The translations under genes were made by a program, and so were the position numbers. This document shows, piece by piece, positions 8,318 to 16,988 of a stretch of 64,000 nucleotides of DNA. How positions within the stretch are numbered: position 1 is the first letter of the stretch; every line of letters begins with the position of its first letter. This stretch comes from JAHDCJ01 sp039028895 (lineage in GTDB: Bacteria; Bacteroidota; Bacteroidia; Chitinophagales; Saprospiraceae): NCBI GenBank assembly GCA_039028895.1, contig JBCCHF010000028.1, positions 22,900-86,899 of the forward strand. Reading direction: 5' to 3'. The notes under the pieces were generated by a model. It saw only the letters and a list, made by a program, of their open reading frames with translations, did not search any database and was not told where the DNA came from.

Positions 8318-9478
8318 ATGGCAGACAAGATTAAGTTATTAGCTGGTGTTATTACCGGCATCGCATTTTGCCTTACGGTATTTCTCCTTATTGAGAGTTT
8401 TAAAGGGTTACCCTCAATCGAGACTGAATACCTTATGACTAATGAAGCGGTAGCAGAAACTGTAAACCTTGAAACTCCAAAAGCAGATATTAAAAGAAAA
8501 AGCATAACGTTCATCCTTGGTGATGATCAAAAACCAGAAAACCGTTATTACTGGGAGGCGACGAACTATTACAAAACGTCACCAGAAGCCAAGACCGATA
8601 AATTGGTAACACATTGCAGATCTTTACTCGAAGTAAGAAATTACCTGGAAGAGAAAGCAATACCAGGCACTCCCTGGGGATTGGTTAATCTTGTTGTACA
8701 CAGCAATGAATGGAGTGGGATAGAGATTCCCGTCGTACCGGAAGGGAACCGGGCAACGGTTCAGACAGTGCAGGCGGCATTGGACGGCGGGCTCTTCCCT
8801 CCATTAACTGAAGAAATTGCTGACTCCAATACAACGATATTCATGCATGGCTGTGCTTTAGGTAAAAATGAAGCTTTAGTACAAGTGTTAAAAGAAGCAT
8901 TTTTTGGTAAAGGAAATCATGTTAATAAAACACTGCAGTCTTCGCCTTACTTTGTATTGTATGAATCAAAAATGATAAATGGTATGCCCGTTAGCCGGAA
9001 ATTTAATGCCAATGCCTACTACGCCTTTTATAAACGCGGGTACCGACCTGGAGATATTAAATTAAGCCGACAGCTCGCTTCAAGATATGCAGAGACAGAG
9101 GTTGACTGGAGAGGTGCCCTCGAAAGGACCCAACCCCGATTCACTGGTGATCTTTATCATTACACCTTTCATCTGCCAATAGTTTGGACGGTAACTTATC
9201 CGGATAATACATCTCGACCATCACTAAAAACAGAAGTAGAAAAAGAAGCCTGGCTAAACGAGCAACCTGAATTACTTGAAGCAGTAAAAGAACTCGGTAT
9301 TTCCAAAGACTTGTTTACCTGGACATTTCGAAATGTCAATTACACTTTTGAAGATGGAGTTACCGAACCGGGGATAAAGGTGATTGGTTTTTGTACGGTT
9401 TTATGTGTATTAGAGCCCTTGGTCGAAGAGAAGGATGAGTCGGTTATGGTGCCTTATAGTTTTAGTAAGCAGGGTTGA
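8318..9478 (+). CDS. Membrane-anchored protein with caspase-like His/Cys signature
   Basis: This 386-residue protein has one N-terminal membrane segment (~7-27), probably an uncleaved anchor. The remainder is predicted outside the cytoplasm. No named family is recognised. The order of a hydrophobic strand ending in His (LVNLVVHSN, His128) followed by a second strand ending in HGCALG (Cys179) is the layout of clan CD (caspase/CHAT/gingipain-like) His-Cys dyads. That reading is inferred from pattern, not homology. Overlapping the VIT-VWA system spatially (124 nt downstream, same strand), it could process or partner it. Confidence 0.55.
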   Translation: MADKIKLLAGVITGIAFCLTVFLLIESFKGLPSIETEYLMTNEAVAETVNLETPKADIKRKSITFILGDDQKPENRYYWEATNYYKTSPEAKTDKLVTHCRSLLEVRNYLEEKAIPGTPWGLVNLVVHSNEWSGIEIPVVPEGNRATVQTVQAALDGGLFPPLTEEIADSNTTIFMHGCALGKNEALVQVLKEAFFGKGNHVNKTLQSSPYFVLYESKMINGMPVSRKFNANAYYAFYKRGYRPGDIKLSRQLASRYAETEVDWRGALERTQPRFTGDLYHYTFHLPIVWTVTYPDNTSRPSLKTEVEKEAWLNEQPELLEAVKELGISKDLFTWTFRNVNYTFEDGVTEPGIKVIGFCTVLCVLEPLVEEKDESVMVPYSFSKQG

Positions 9479-9519
9479 TAGAGGGTGGGGCTTGGTTCAC
9501 GCAAAGGCGCAAAATTATT

Positions 9520-9560
9520 TAAACGGCAAAAAATGTTTTTAAAACATTTTTTGCCGTTTA
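9520..9560. repeat. Perfect 20-bp palindrome
   Basis: 9520-9539 and 9541-9560 are exact inverted copies around a single central base. The arms contain A6/T6 tracts next to GGC/GCC. Placed 41 nt after the stop at 9478 and flanked by CGCAAAGG-type repeat fragments, it may terminate transcription in both directions or be part of a small non-autonomous repeat element. Confidence 0.7.
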
Positions 9561-9675
9561 ATGATAACTCTCCGCGAAAGTCAGTGATTCTCTGCACCTC
9601 TGCGTTGAAAAGAATTCTATCGCACTCTCACGCCCTCCCAATTATCTCGTATCTTTATCGAAAGAAATTAAAACA

Positions 9676-10404
9676 ATGCAAAACGAGATCATATCATCCT
9701 CGGATATTCTTGCAGAAATAATCCATTCTAATTACCAGGTGTTAGTTGTTCTGGAGCGCCTGGGCATCCAGCTTGGTTTTGGGAACAAATCTGTCAGTAA
9801 AGTTGCAGAAGAAAATAATATCGACGTTACCGCTTTCCTGCTGATCCTTAATCTTTTCTGCAATAAAAACTACATGCCGAAAGTTGAAAATCAGTTTAAT
9901 GCCATTCCGGATATTCTGGTTTACCTTAAAAATTCTCATGCTTACTTTCTTGTTGACAAGATTCCGAGTATCCAGAATAATATCAAAAAACTGGTTCACA
10001 TATTAGGAGATTCCAAGTCCGAATTGGTCGAGTCTTTCTATAATAATTATATCGAAGAGGTAACCGAGCATATTGAGTATGAGAACAAGACAGTCTTCCC
10101 ATACATCGAAATGGTATACCAGCAGTACAAAGCCAATCCAAACGTAGTTTTAAAGGGAGAAAATTACGGCATCAATATTTACGGAGAACATCACGATGAT
10201 ATCGAAGACGAACTGAAAGATCTCAAAAACATCCTTATCAGGCATCTTCCACAAGTCGAAGATGGTAAAGTCCGACGAAAAGTTTTGCAACAACTATTTG
10301 AATTGGAGTCCGACCTTTTCAGCCACGGGAGGATTGAAGACGAAGTGCTTATTCCTTTGGTTAAAAATCTTGAAAATAACCTTTCAAAACTAATGCTCAA
10401 TTAA
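9676..10404 (+). CDS. Hemerythrin-like (HHE) di-iron protein, RIC/YtfE type
   Basis: This is a 242-residue cytoplasmic protein. Residues ~5-60 resemble the DUF542/ScdA N-terminal domain (VLERLGIQLGFGNKSVSKVAEENNID) but lack its usual Cys pair. Residues ~85-235 form a four-helix hemerythrin domain with iron-ligand candidates in EHIEYENKTVFPYI, GEHHDDIEDEL and FSHGRIEDEVLIPL. RIC-type proteins repair iron-sulfur centres or handle iron under nitrosative or oxidative stress. The regulator gene starts 8 nt downstream, so the two are co-transcribed. Confidence 0.8.
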   Translation: MQNEIISSSDILAEIIHSNYQVLVVLERLGIQLGFGNKSVSKVAEENNIDVTAFLLILNLFCNKNYMPKVENQFNAIPDILVYLKNSHAYFLVDKIPSIQNNIKKLVHILGDSKSELVESFYNNYIEEVTEHIEYENKTVFPYIEMVYQQYKANPNVVLKGENYGINIYGEHHDDIEDELKDLKNILIRHLPQVEDGKVRRKVLQQLFELESDLFSHGRIEDEVLIPLVKNLENNLSKLMLN

Positions 10405-10412
10405 TCTGGGTT

Positions 10413-11009
10413 TTGAAGAAGAAAAGACAAACCATATTAATCATTGAAAAGTCTGCCATTATTCGCGAAGGTTTAATGCAGGTTTTAGGTACAATGAATG
10501 ATAACCGGATTGTCCTTGAAATATGCGATAATATTTCCGACCTCCAGCAATCAGTCGTCAGAACATCACCCAAACTGCTTATTGCAAGTCCAGATGTTTT
10601 TGAAAGGCATAAAAAACTGATTAAGTCTATTCGTGAAGAAAAGTCACTGGTTACCATCGCCCTGGTTTACAGTTTCTATCATCCAAAAATGTTGAATGAC
10701 TATGATGCACAATTCTACATTAATGATGAACCAGAGAAGATGCGCACCAAAATAAAAGAACTCCTATCTTCAATAGATGATTCGGAAGTCGTGACCCAAC
10801 GTGATGCTTTGACCAAAAGAGAGAAGGAAATCTTAAAATATTTGGTGAGCGGTCAATCATCAAAAGAGATCGGCGACACTTTACATATTAGCGCTCACAC
10901 AGTAAACGCCCATCGCAAAAACATCATGCGCAAACTGGACATTAAGACGATCTCCGGCTTAACTATTTATGCTGTTCTCAACAACATCATCAACCTCAAA
11001 GAAGCCTGA
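10413..11009 (+). CDS. LuxR-type response regulator with degenerate receiver
   Basis: This 198-residue protein starts at TTG (10413), 8 nt after the hemerythrin gene. The N-terminal ~120 residues have a receiver-like alternation of strands and helices but lack the acidic pair (IIEKSAII instead of a DD/ED pair) and the phospho-acceptor Asp (KLLIASPDVF). The C-terminal LuxR/NarL helix-turn-helix is intact at ~130-195 (LTKREKEILKYLVSGQSSKEIG..HISAHTVNAHRKNIMRKL). It probably senses by means other than phosphorylation. The context suggests control of a stress or iron response. Confidence 0.8.
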   Translation: MKKKRQTILIIEKSAIIREGLMQVLGTMNDNRIVLEICDNISDLQQSVVRTSPKLLIASPDVFERHKKLIKSIREEKSLVTIALVYSFYHPKMLNDYDAQFYINDEPEKMRTKIKELLSSIDDSEVVTQRDALTKREKEILKYLVSGQSSKEIGDTLHISAHTVNAHRKNIMRKLDIKTISGLTIYAVLNNIINLKEA

Positions 11010-11156
11010 TTTCCTCTTTTTCTAACCACATTTAGTTACATATCGCTTCAAAATAGCCAATTCGGGTTATTGTAGTCCCGGATATGCATTCGTTAATTTG
11101 CTATTGAACATGCAAGACCTCCTTTCTTCTGGCATTTTCAAAAACAAAATTGCGTT

Positions 11157-11513
11157 ATGTGTAAATCAAATTATCACAAAAACCTAAGAATCCTTTTTCA
11201 GAATGATTTCGGCTACGTCGCGGTATGTAGTTGTTGTAATGAAGTACAATTCCGGATTGGAACAGTTGTAAGCTTTATGCCTGAGGATGCATTTTTAAAG
11301 CTATTCTATTCAATAGAAAAGATCAACGCAGACCTTGACTCAAAGTTCACCAACTTGCCCGATGGCGAAAAACTGGTATTGAGAACTCCGGTTAGAAACT
11401 TTATGCTGGCATTGTCAAAAACAGAATTCCAAAAAACTCTGGAGCTGTTCGATACGGCTGCTTTCAAGATAAAGCTATCCCATTCTCTAAAAAAAGTTGA
11501 ACTCATGAATTAG
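11157..11513 (+). CDS. Small Cys-containing protein, DUF6686-like
   Basis: This 118-residue protein starts MCKSNYHKN and has a short Cys-rich segment (Cys2, then VCSCC near residues 23-27). It matches the small Bacteroidota-specific family I recall as DUF6686. The rest is mixed alpha/beta with no catalytic motif. It follows the regulator gene by about 150 nt on the same strand. The Cys residues could bind a metal, but this is inference. Confidence 0.6.
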   Translation: MCKSNYHKNLRILFQNDFGYVAVCSCCNEVQFRIGTVVSFMPEDAFLKLFYSIEKINADLDSKFTNLPDGEKLVLRTPVRNFMLALSKTEFQKTLELFDTAAFKIKLSHSLKKVELMN

Positions 11514-11592
11514 CTAAATGAGTCTGGCACTAGTACCGCTCCGCGGTCTCAAACAGAAAAAGTGTTCCGCAACTCTGCGTTCGTCTAAAATC

Positions 11593-12894
11593 CTATCTCA
11601 CCAACATCACTTTCCCACTAGCAACAGCGCCATCAACTATTGCCTGGTAGAAATAAGTTCCGGCCGGAAGGCTGCCAGTCTCAAAGCGGACCGTAGTTTC
11701 GCCCTGAGCCACCAAGCCAATTTCATGAAGAGCAACAGTCCGGCCTAATAGATCAACCAACGCCACCTGCACCTCAGCGGAAAGGTCAAGCAATAAGTCA
11801 ATCTCCAGGTAATCAGAAAATGGATTTGGCTTTGCGTCAATACTGCCCAATTGTGGAATTTCAGCTACAGAGGTAGAGGCTTCAAGATCAAAGACGAACA
11901 GACCAGCCTGCATGTCAGAAACGAGCACTAACCCAGAAGGTAGAAAAGGATAAACACCAAATGCGCCACCGAAAACTTCCTCGCTCAAATCAGGAGCCGT
12001 GTCAAACTCGTCAATCAACACCGGATTAACCGGATCACTAACATCAAATAACTTAAGACCATCAGCGTAATACGACACAAAAGCCACATCGCCAATCACA
12101 TAGATATTATGCACAATCGCCGTAGGACTTTTCAACTCACCCACGCGAATAGGATTATCAAGATCACGGATATCCCAAATTGTGATATCAGCTCCCGGAT
12201 CATCGATCAATTCATCGCAGATATAAAGGTAATCACCATCTTCAGTTGTCCAGCCTGAGTGATGATATTGGATAGTTGGGTCAACGATGCCACCAAGGAA
12301 AGCTGGTTGTGTCGGATCGGTAATATCATAAATATAGGTTCCGGACCCACCGGCAAAATTAAACAAACGATTGCCAAGAACTACAGCATCATGGCAACTC
12401 AAAACCCCATTATCAAAAACTTCAACCGGCTGGGTAGGATCAATATTTAAATCGTAGATCTTAAGACCAGTGCATTCTGCATACAAATAACCATTCGCTT
12501 CATCGATCCAGATATTATGGGCTGACGGAAAGTTTCCTACATTGACCGGATTATAAGGATCTTCAATGTCGACAATACTTCCGTCTCCATTATTGGATCC
12601 GGTGACGGTATACATATACTTTCCAAAAGTCTTGATGTCAAATCCGGGAACGGAGGTTGTTGCCGCCAGTTGTGGATTGTCCGGATCACTGAGATCGTAG
12701 ATATACACATTATTCTGAAACGTACCAATCAGCGCAAACTCGGTTCCTGATTCGGGGTCAACATACCCCCAAACATCAGTGCCGGTGCTTGGCAATGGTG
12801 TATTCGACCTTAAAACAATGTTTTCCTGAGAAAAGCCATTAGTCAGGAAAAAGCTAAAACAGGCTACTGCCCAAATGGTTATTAACTGCTTCAT
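11593..12894 (-). CDS. LVIVD-repeat (choice-of-anchor B) protein with T9SS sorting domain
   Basis: This 433-residue secreted protein has a signal peptide (~1-22). About seven LVIVD-type repeats (YIYDLSDPDNPQLAATT, LKLFDVSDPVNPVLIDEF) span ~35-340 and are expected to fold as a beta-propeller. The C-terminal ~80 residues are a type A T9SS sorting domain (DAKPNPFSDYLEIDL..., VDLLGRTV, LPAGTYFYQAIVDGAVASGKVMLVR). The latter routes the protein through the type IX secretion system to the surface. It stands alone on the minus strand. Confidence 0.88.
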   Translation of the reverse strand: MKQLITIWAVACFSFFLTNGFSQENIVLRSNTPLPSTGTDVWGYVDPESGTEFALIGTFQNNVYIYDLSDPDNPQLAATTSVPGFDIKTFGKYMYTVTGSNNGDGSIVDIEDPYNPVNVGNFPSAHNIWIDEANGYLYAECTGLKIYDLNIDPTQPVEVFDNGVLSCHDAVVLGNRLFNFAGGSGTYIYDITDPTQPAFLGGIVDPTIQYHHSGWTTEDGDYLYICDELIDDPGADITIWDIRDLDNPIRVGELKSPTAIVHNIYVIGDVAFVSYYADGLKLFDVSDPVNPVLIDEFDTAPDLSEEVFGGAFGVYPFLPSGLVLVSDMQAGLFVFDLEASTSVAEIPQLGSIDAKPNPFSDYLEIDLLLDLSAEVQVALVDLLGRTVALHEIGLVAQGETTVRFETGSLPAGTYFYQAIVDGAVASGKVMLVR

Positions 12895-13079
12895 ACTTAT
12901 AAAGATGTAAAAAAGTGGTCATACCCTTGCTACACAAATGTCGTATTTCTACCATAATGGCATTTTTTCTAAAACAGGAATGCAATGCAAATGTTATGGT
13001 TTTGTGATTTTTGGCCGCTGTCTAAGCTATAATTTTGCCTCTGATCGTTAACCAAAACCTTCATCTGAATATTTGAAAA

Positions 13080-13763
13080 ATGGAAAGTATGAAATTTATT
13101 TGTTTACTCCTTACCGGAATGCTGCTGACAGGTTGCATAGGAGATGACATCATTTTTGACACTGTCGAAGAAACAGTAAGAATATCTAATCCGATAGACT
13201 CGCTACAGGTAGGTGACACCTTCCAATTTACAGCATCATACTTAAATAATATCGGCGTCGAAGAAAACCAGACTATTTTATGGAGCTCTAGTGACCCGTC
13301 CAAAGCAAGCATAGCTGAAGATGGAACGGCAACTGGTATTGAACTGGGGCAAACCCAAATCATCGCAAGGGTTGAATTACCAACCAAAACGGTTGCTGAT
13401 TCGATGTTACTGAATATCTCCAATACCACAACTACACCTCCGGCAGTTACTGAACGCAGTGGTTCCATTGTTACAACTAGTAGCTACCTCCTTCAAGGCG
13501 ATTTTACTTTAAGAGAAGATAATGGAGACCTTATCCTCGAATTTGACAGCAACTACGCAGCCTCATCTGCACTGCCTGGTCTTTATGTGTATTTGACTAA
13601 TAACCCAAACACGAATAATAATGCTTTTGAGATCGGAGAAGTTACCACTTTTTCAGGGGCTCATTCTTATATTATATCTGGTATTGAACTAAATCAATAC
13701 GATTATCTCTTGTATTACTGTAAGCCTTTTAGCGTAAAGGTTGGTGATGGAGACATCGAATAA
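13080..13763 (+). CDS. DM13-domain lipoprotein with Ig-like domain
   Basis: This 227-residue lipoprotein has a lipobox around LLTGC. Residues ~35-115 look like a bacterial Ig-like (BIG2) domain (DSLQVGDTFQFTA..LWSSSDPSKASI...TGIELGQTQIIA). Residues ~145-225 are a DM13 domain (LPGLYVYLTNNPNTNNNAFEIGEV..GAHSYIISGIELNQYDYLLYYCKPF). DM13 is linked to redox or electron-transfer roles in animals; its bacterial function is unknown. The second ATG (13089) gives a more canonical signal peptide. The beta-barrel gene begins 14 nt downstream, so the two probably form an operon. Confidence 0.8.
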   Translation: MESMKFICLLLTGMLLTGCIGDDIIFDTVEETVRISNPIDSLQVGDTFQFTASYLNNIGVEENQTILWSSSDPSKASIAEDGTATGIELGQTQIIARVELPTKTVADSMLLNISNTTTTPPAVTERSGSIVTTSSYLLQGDFTLREDNGDLILEFDSNYAASSALPGLYVYLTNNPNTNNNAFEIGEVTTFSGAHSYIISGIELNQYDYLLYYCKPFSVKVGDGDIE

Positions 13764-13776
13764 AACAAATGAAATC

Positions 13777-14637
13777 ATGAAAAATATAATCATCATATTT
13801 AGCTTATTGGTCCTTCCTGGCCTTGCCATTGCACAAAGTCCATGGACGCAAAAGAAGGGCGGTGGATTTTACAAATTATCACAATGGTGGGTCATCTCAG
13901 ACGGCCATTTCACTGATACGGGTCAGATAGACCCCAATGTAACCAGTGGTGTCTTCAACACTTCGTTTTATGGACAATATGGGATTACCGACAGGGTAAC
14001 CGCCGTCTTGTATTTCCCGTTTTTTAGTCGCGCTTATTTCAATAACACGATTTCCGGAACAACCGGAGAGGTTATCACCCCCGGTGAGTCCGTCAACTCA
14101 ATTGGAGACACCGATATCGGCATCACTTACGCCATTTTGAAAAACAAGGGTATCAAACTAAGCAGTACGCTCTTGCTCGGATTACCAATTGGTAAATCTG
14201 CAGGTGGTGAATCCGGTATTTTACAAACCGGAGATGGCGAGTTCAATCAGTTATTGAGAGTTGATGTCGGAGGTGGACTTTCAGTCAAAAAAGTTAATCT
14301 CTATTCGGCTGCTTATTTCGGATTCAACAACAGGACTAATGGCTTTTCTGACGAATTGCGATATGGCTTCGAGGTAGGCGGTATTTTCTTTAAGGAAAAA
14401 TTTGTGGCCACACTGAGACTTTCAGGCATTTCGTCTCTCGAAAACGGTTCAGCTGCAGATCCTGCCAACGGTACCAGTCTGTTCGCCAATAATAGTGAGC
14501 ATTTCTCATGGTCCCCGGAATTGGCCTATAACTTTACCGACAAATTCGGAGTTTCGGCATCCTTTGGCAAGGCCTTCTCAGGAAAACTGATTTTCGCGAA
14601 TCCGGCATACTCTTTTGGCGTTTATCTTAAAATGTAA
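13777..14637 (+). CDS. Outer-membrane beta-barrel protein
   Basis: Using ATG 13777, this is a 286-residue protein with a clean signal peptide (MKNIIIIFSLLVLPGLAIAQ). The body alternates aromatic and polar residues in barrel strands, with repeated turns such as YGITDRVTAVLYFPF and YNFTDKFGVSASFGKAF. It ends in an outer-membrane insertion-like strand (YSFGVYLKM). It resembles transporter or phenol-degradation meta-pathway barrels, but no substrate can be assigned. An upstream GTG-type start would overlap the DM13 gene and lacks a signal peptide at the right place. It is likely co-expressed with the DM13 lipoprotein. Confidence 0.72.
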   Translation: MKNIIIIFSLLVLPGLAIAQSPWTQKKGGGFYKLSQWWVISDGHFTDTGQIDPNVTSGVFNTSFYGQYGITDRVTAVLYFPFFSRAYFNNTISGTTGEVITPGESVNSIGDTDIGITYAILKNKGIKLSSTLLLGLPIGKSAGGESGILQTGDGEFNQLLRVDVGGGLSVKKVNLYSAAYFGFNNRTNGFSDELRYGFEVGGIFFKEKFVATLRLSGISSLENGSAADPANGTSLFANNSEHFSWSPELAYNFTDKFGVSASFGKAFSGKLIFANPAYSFGVYLKM

Positions 14638-14666
14638 CCAGGAACCTTTCTTTTCATATCCCTTCT

Positions 14667-14701
14667 CGTTATCTTGGGGGTTTTTAACGCCCCTGATAAC
14701 G
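14667..14701 (+). promoter_or_regulatory. Hairpin directly upstream of TerB-like gene
   Basis: CGTTATC pairs with GATAACG and GGGG with CCCC across a small internal bulge, ending 5 nt before the ATG at 14706. It could terminate the barrel-gene transcript (T5 sits in the loop, not after the stem) or mask the ribosome site of the next gene. Confidence 0.35.
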
Positions 14702-14705
14702 ACAT

Positions 14706-15038
14706 ATGGAAAACTCAACCGCTTCCTGGACCGAAAAAGACTTTCTCGCTTTTGCATTGCTCTGCGCCTCCAATGCCGACATGAGCATTTCAGAGGACGA
14801 ACTAAAATATATTGGTGAGAAAATAGGCGATGAGCACTATCGCAATGCCTTTCGATTGTTTGAAGATCAGTCTGACTACCAGAATATCCAAACCATTGTC
14901 GAGCTCAAAAAACAATTTTATCCCGGCGAGGAAGGAAAAGTCAAACTATTAGGCTACCTCGAAGAATTGTTCCAATCAGACGGACAATACTCCACAATGG
15001 AGCAGCTCATGATGCGCGGACTGGAAAAATTGATCTAG
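14706..15038 (+). CDS. Small acidic TerB-like helical protein
   Basis: This 110-residue all-helical acidic protein carries the pattern WTEKDFLAFALLCASNADMSISEDELKYI, which resembles the TerB/tellurite-resistance fold (paired helices with conserved acidic residues). No catalytic residues are evident and the function is unknown. It is alone between secreted-protein genes. Confidence 0.65.
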   Translation: MENSTASWTEKDFLAFALLCASNADMSISEDELKYIGEKIGDEHYRNAFRLFEDQSDYQNIQTIVELKKQFYPGEEGKVKLLGYLEELFQSDGQYSTMEQLMMRGLEKLI

Positions 15039-15118
15039 ATTCGCCATACTGATACAACCGAAACAGCGGTTATCCCCTTCTTTTTAGTGAATGCACACTG
15101 CCACTAAAACAAACACTT

Positions 15119-16528
15119 ATGAGGATAATCCAACATTTACTGCTGATCGCTTTTATTGGCTTCAGCCAATTCGTTTATGCCACGCATAACATTGCTGGCG
15201 AAATCACTTACACACATAGTGGTAACCTGATCGTCGAATTCAGGGTTAGCACTTTTACAAAACTAAGTAGCGTCCCTGCTGATCGCGACAGTCTCCACGT
15301 ATGCTTCGGCGATGGTGTCTGCAAATGGGCCTTACGCATTAATGGGCCTGATATTGACATGGACGACATTCCTGATGGTGAGATTGTAAGTGCCAGCCAC
15401 AAAATGAGCATTTATTCGACAGACCACACTTATCAGTCCAATGGACAGTATACCGTGTCCATGACAGATCCAAACCGTAATGGTGGCATCATGAACATTC
15501 TCAACTCGGCTAACACCCCTTTTCACCTTGAAACCACTTTTAACCTGGATGCTGCTGTACCTGATAACAGCCCGGTAATGCTCGAATTTCCTATCGACAA
15601 AGGGGTCGTGGGCGAACCTTTTACCCATATTCCGAATGCCTTTGACTCTGACGGCGATAGTCTGTCTTTTAAGGAAATTATCCCTTTACAGGATATCAAT
15701 ACAGAAATCAGCTCCTATTGGTATGTTGATGAATTAATGCCTGGGCCCAATAACCAGGTGTTTCTCGACCATGAATTTGGCTTGTTTGACTGGTCAGCAC
15801 CACAGGCTGAAGGAGCCTATACAGTAGCCATTCTCGTCGAATCATATCGCAATGGAGTCTTAATGAGTTCAATCATCAGGGATATGCAAATTGATATCTA
15901 CGAAGCAGAAAATTTCCCGCCAGATTGCATTATTAACACTCCGGGCGTCAATGAAAATACAGCCATGATGGTCTCAATCGGAGACACTGTCAGACTTGAG
16001 ATAACCGCATCTGAAGTGGAAGGACAGTTAGTAGATCTCACGGCCACAAGCGGTCTTTTTTCTTCCTTTAACCAGAATGCTGAATTCGTTGTTTCGTCAA
16101 GCGGGAATACCTCTACAGGGCACCTCGAGTGGATTGTCGATCAGGAACACGTTCGCGATCAGCCGTATATGTTTGTTTTCAAAGCAAAGAATAACAACCC
16201 GTCTTCTGAGCTTGCAGCATTCCGAAAAGTAAGATATCTCGTTTCTGATATGACAACCTCAATCGAGCAGGTTGAACCCGAAACACCATCAATAAATGTG
16301 TTCCCTAACCCTGTTGGTGCAGGACGTTTATTACATATTCAATGGGAAAGCCAGTTCGCTCCATCTTCGTTTACAATATTCGACCAAATGGGCAGAATTA
16401 TAAGGCAAGGTAAGCTTGACAATGCTGATCAAAGGCTTTCAACCAATGGTCTTTTGCAAGGATTATTTCTCCTGAAAATAGACCATTCTGAGAATAAAAG
16501 CCAGGTTGTCCCATTCTTGGTTAAATAG
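15119..16528 (+). CDS. Secreted surface protein with T9SS sorting domain
   Basis: This 469-residue protein has a signal peptide (~1-21). The mature part starts THNIAGEITY, the opening common in Bacteroidota gliding-associated or surface proteins. A putative cadherin/PKD-like middle (EFPIDKGVVGEPFTHIPNAFDSDGDSLSF) follows. A type A T9SS domain occupies ~390-469 (INVFPNPVGAGRLLHIQWES..FTIFDQMGRIIRQG..LLQGLFLLKI). The role is probably adhesion or surface display; the ligand is unknown. Confidence 0.8.
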   Translation: MRIIQHLLLIAFIGFSQFVYATHNIAGEITYTHSGNLIVEFRVSTFTKLSSVPADRDSLHVCFGDGVCKWALRINGPDIDMDDIPDGEIVSASHKMSIYSTDHTYQSNGQYTVSMTDPNRNGGIMNILNSANTPFHLETTFNLDAAVPDNSPVMLEFPIDKGVVGEPFTHIPNAFDSDGDSLSFKEIIPLQDINTEISSYWYVDELMPGPNNQVFLDHEFGLFDWSAPQAEGAYTVAILVESYRNGVLMSSIIRDMQIDIYEAENFPPDCIINTPGVNENTAMMVSIGDTVRLEITASEVEGQLVDLTATSGLFSSFNQNAEFVVSSSGNTSTGHLEWIVDQEHVRDQPYMFVFKAKNNNPSSELAAFRKVRYLVSDMTTSIEQVEPETPSINVFPNPVGAGRLLHIQWESQFAPSSFTIFDQMGRIIRQGKLDNADQRLSTNGLLQGLFLLKIDHSENKSQVVPFLVK

Positions 16529-16665
16529 GCATTGAATTACCAAATTGAGGGGTCTGATCAGGCCTGTCAGCTACCAATAAATGGAGGAAATAATACTAAT
16601 TAAGTTTAAATCTCTCATAATCAAGAAATAATACCTATCTTATTGATCAATCAATAATCACCATT

Positions 16666-16914
16666 ATGCCAAAAAGAATTTATGTAGGGAACCTGCCCTT
16701 TTCAGCAACCGACGATGAAGTCAGAGAATTGTTTGAAGAATATGGTACTGTAAACGAAGTAAAACTGATTACGGACCGCGAGACGGGACGACCCAGAGGG
16801 TTTGGATTCGTGGAGATGGCTGAAGATGTAGATCTTGATACCGTCATCAAAGCCCTGGACTCATACGAATTTAACGGTCGAAAATTAAGAGTGAACGAAA
16901 GTCACAAAAAATAA
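16666..16914 (+). CDS. RNA-binding protein, single RRM domain
   Basis: This 82-residue protein is one RNA recognition motif. RNP2 is IYVGNL (~4-9) and RNP1 is RGFGFVEM (~45-52), with beta-alpha-beta-beta-alpha-beta order. It ends in a short basic tail (NESHKK). Such small glycine-poor RRM proteins are abundant in Bacteroidota and cyanobacteria and act post-transcriptionally, often in cold or stress responses. It is monocistronic, ended by the terminator at 16919. Confidence 0.92.
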   Translation: MPKRIYVGNLPFSATDDEVRELFEEYGTVNEVKLITDRETGRPRGFGFVEMAEDVDLDTVIKALDSYEFNGRKLRVNESHKK

Positions 16915-16918
16915 TCCA

Positions 16919-16952
16919 AACGCCTGTCAGTTTCTGATGGGCGTTTTTGTTT
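16919..16952 (+). terminator. Intrinsic terminator after RRM gene
   Basis: AACGCCTGTCAG pairs with CTGATGGGCGTT (12 pairs, two wobble) around TTT and is followed by a T-rich tail (TTTGTTTT). It starts two bases after the RRM stop codon. Confidence 0.85.
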
Positions 16953-16988
16953 TAACCGGATACTGCTAAACGAATAATTTTCGGCTCA

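Noticed and set aside
9485..9721. 78-codon ORF after the caspase-like gene
   Set aside because: It runs through the 20-bp palindrome and repeat fragments and overlaps the hemerythrin start. The protein is compositionally odd, with no domain.
14615..14818. 67-codon ORF between barrel and TerB-like genes
   Set aside because: Overlaps both neighbours out of frame and covers the intergenic hairpin.
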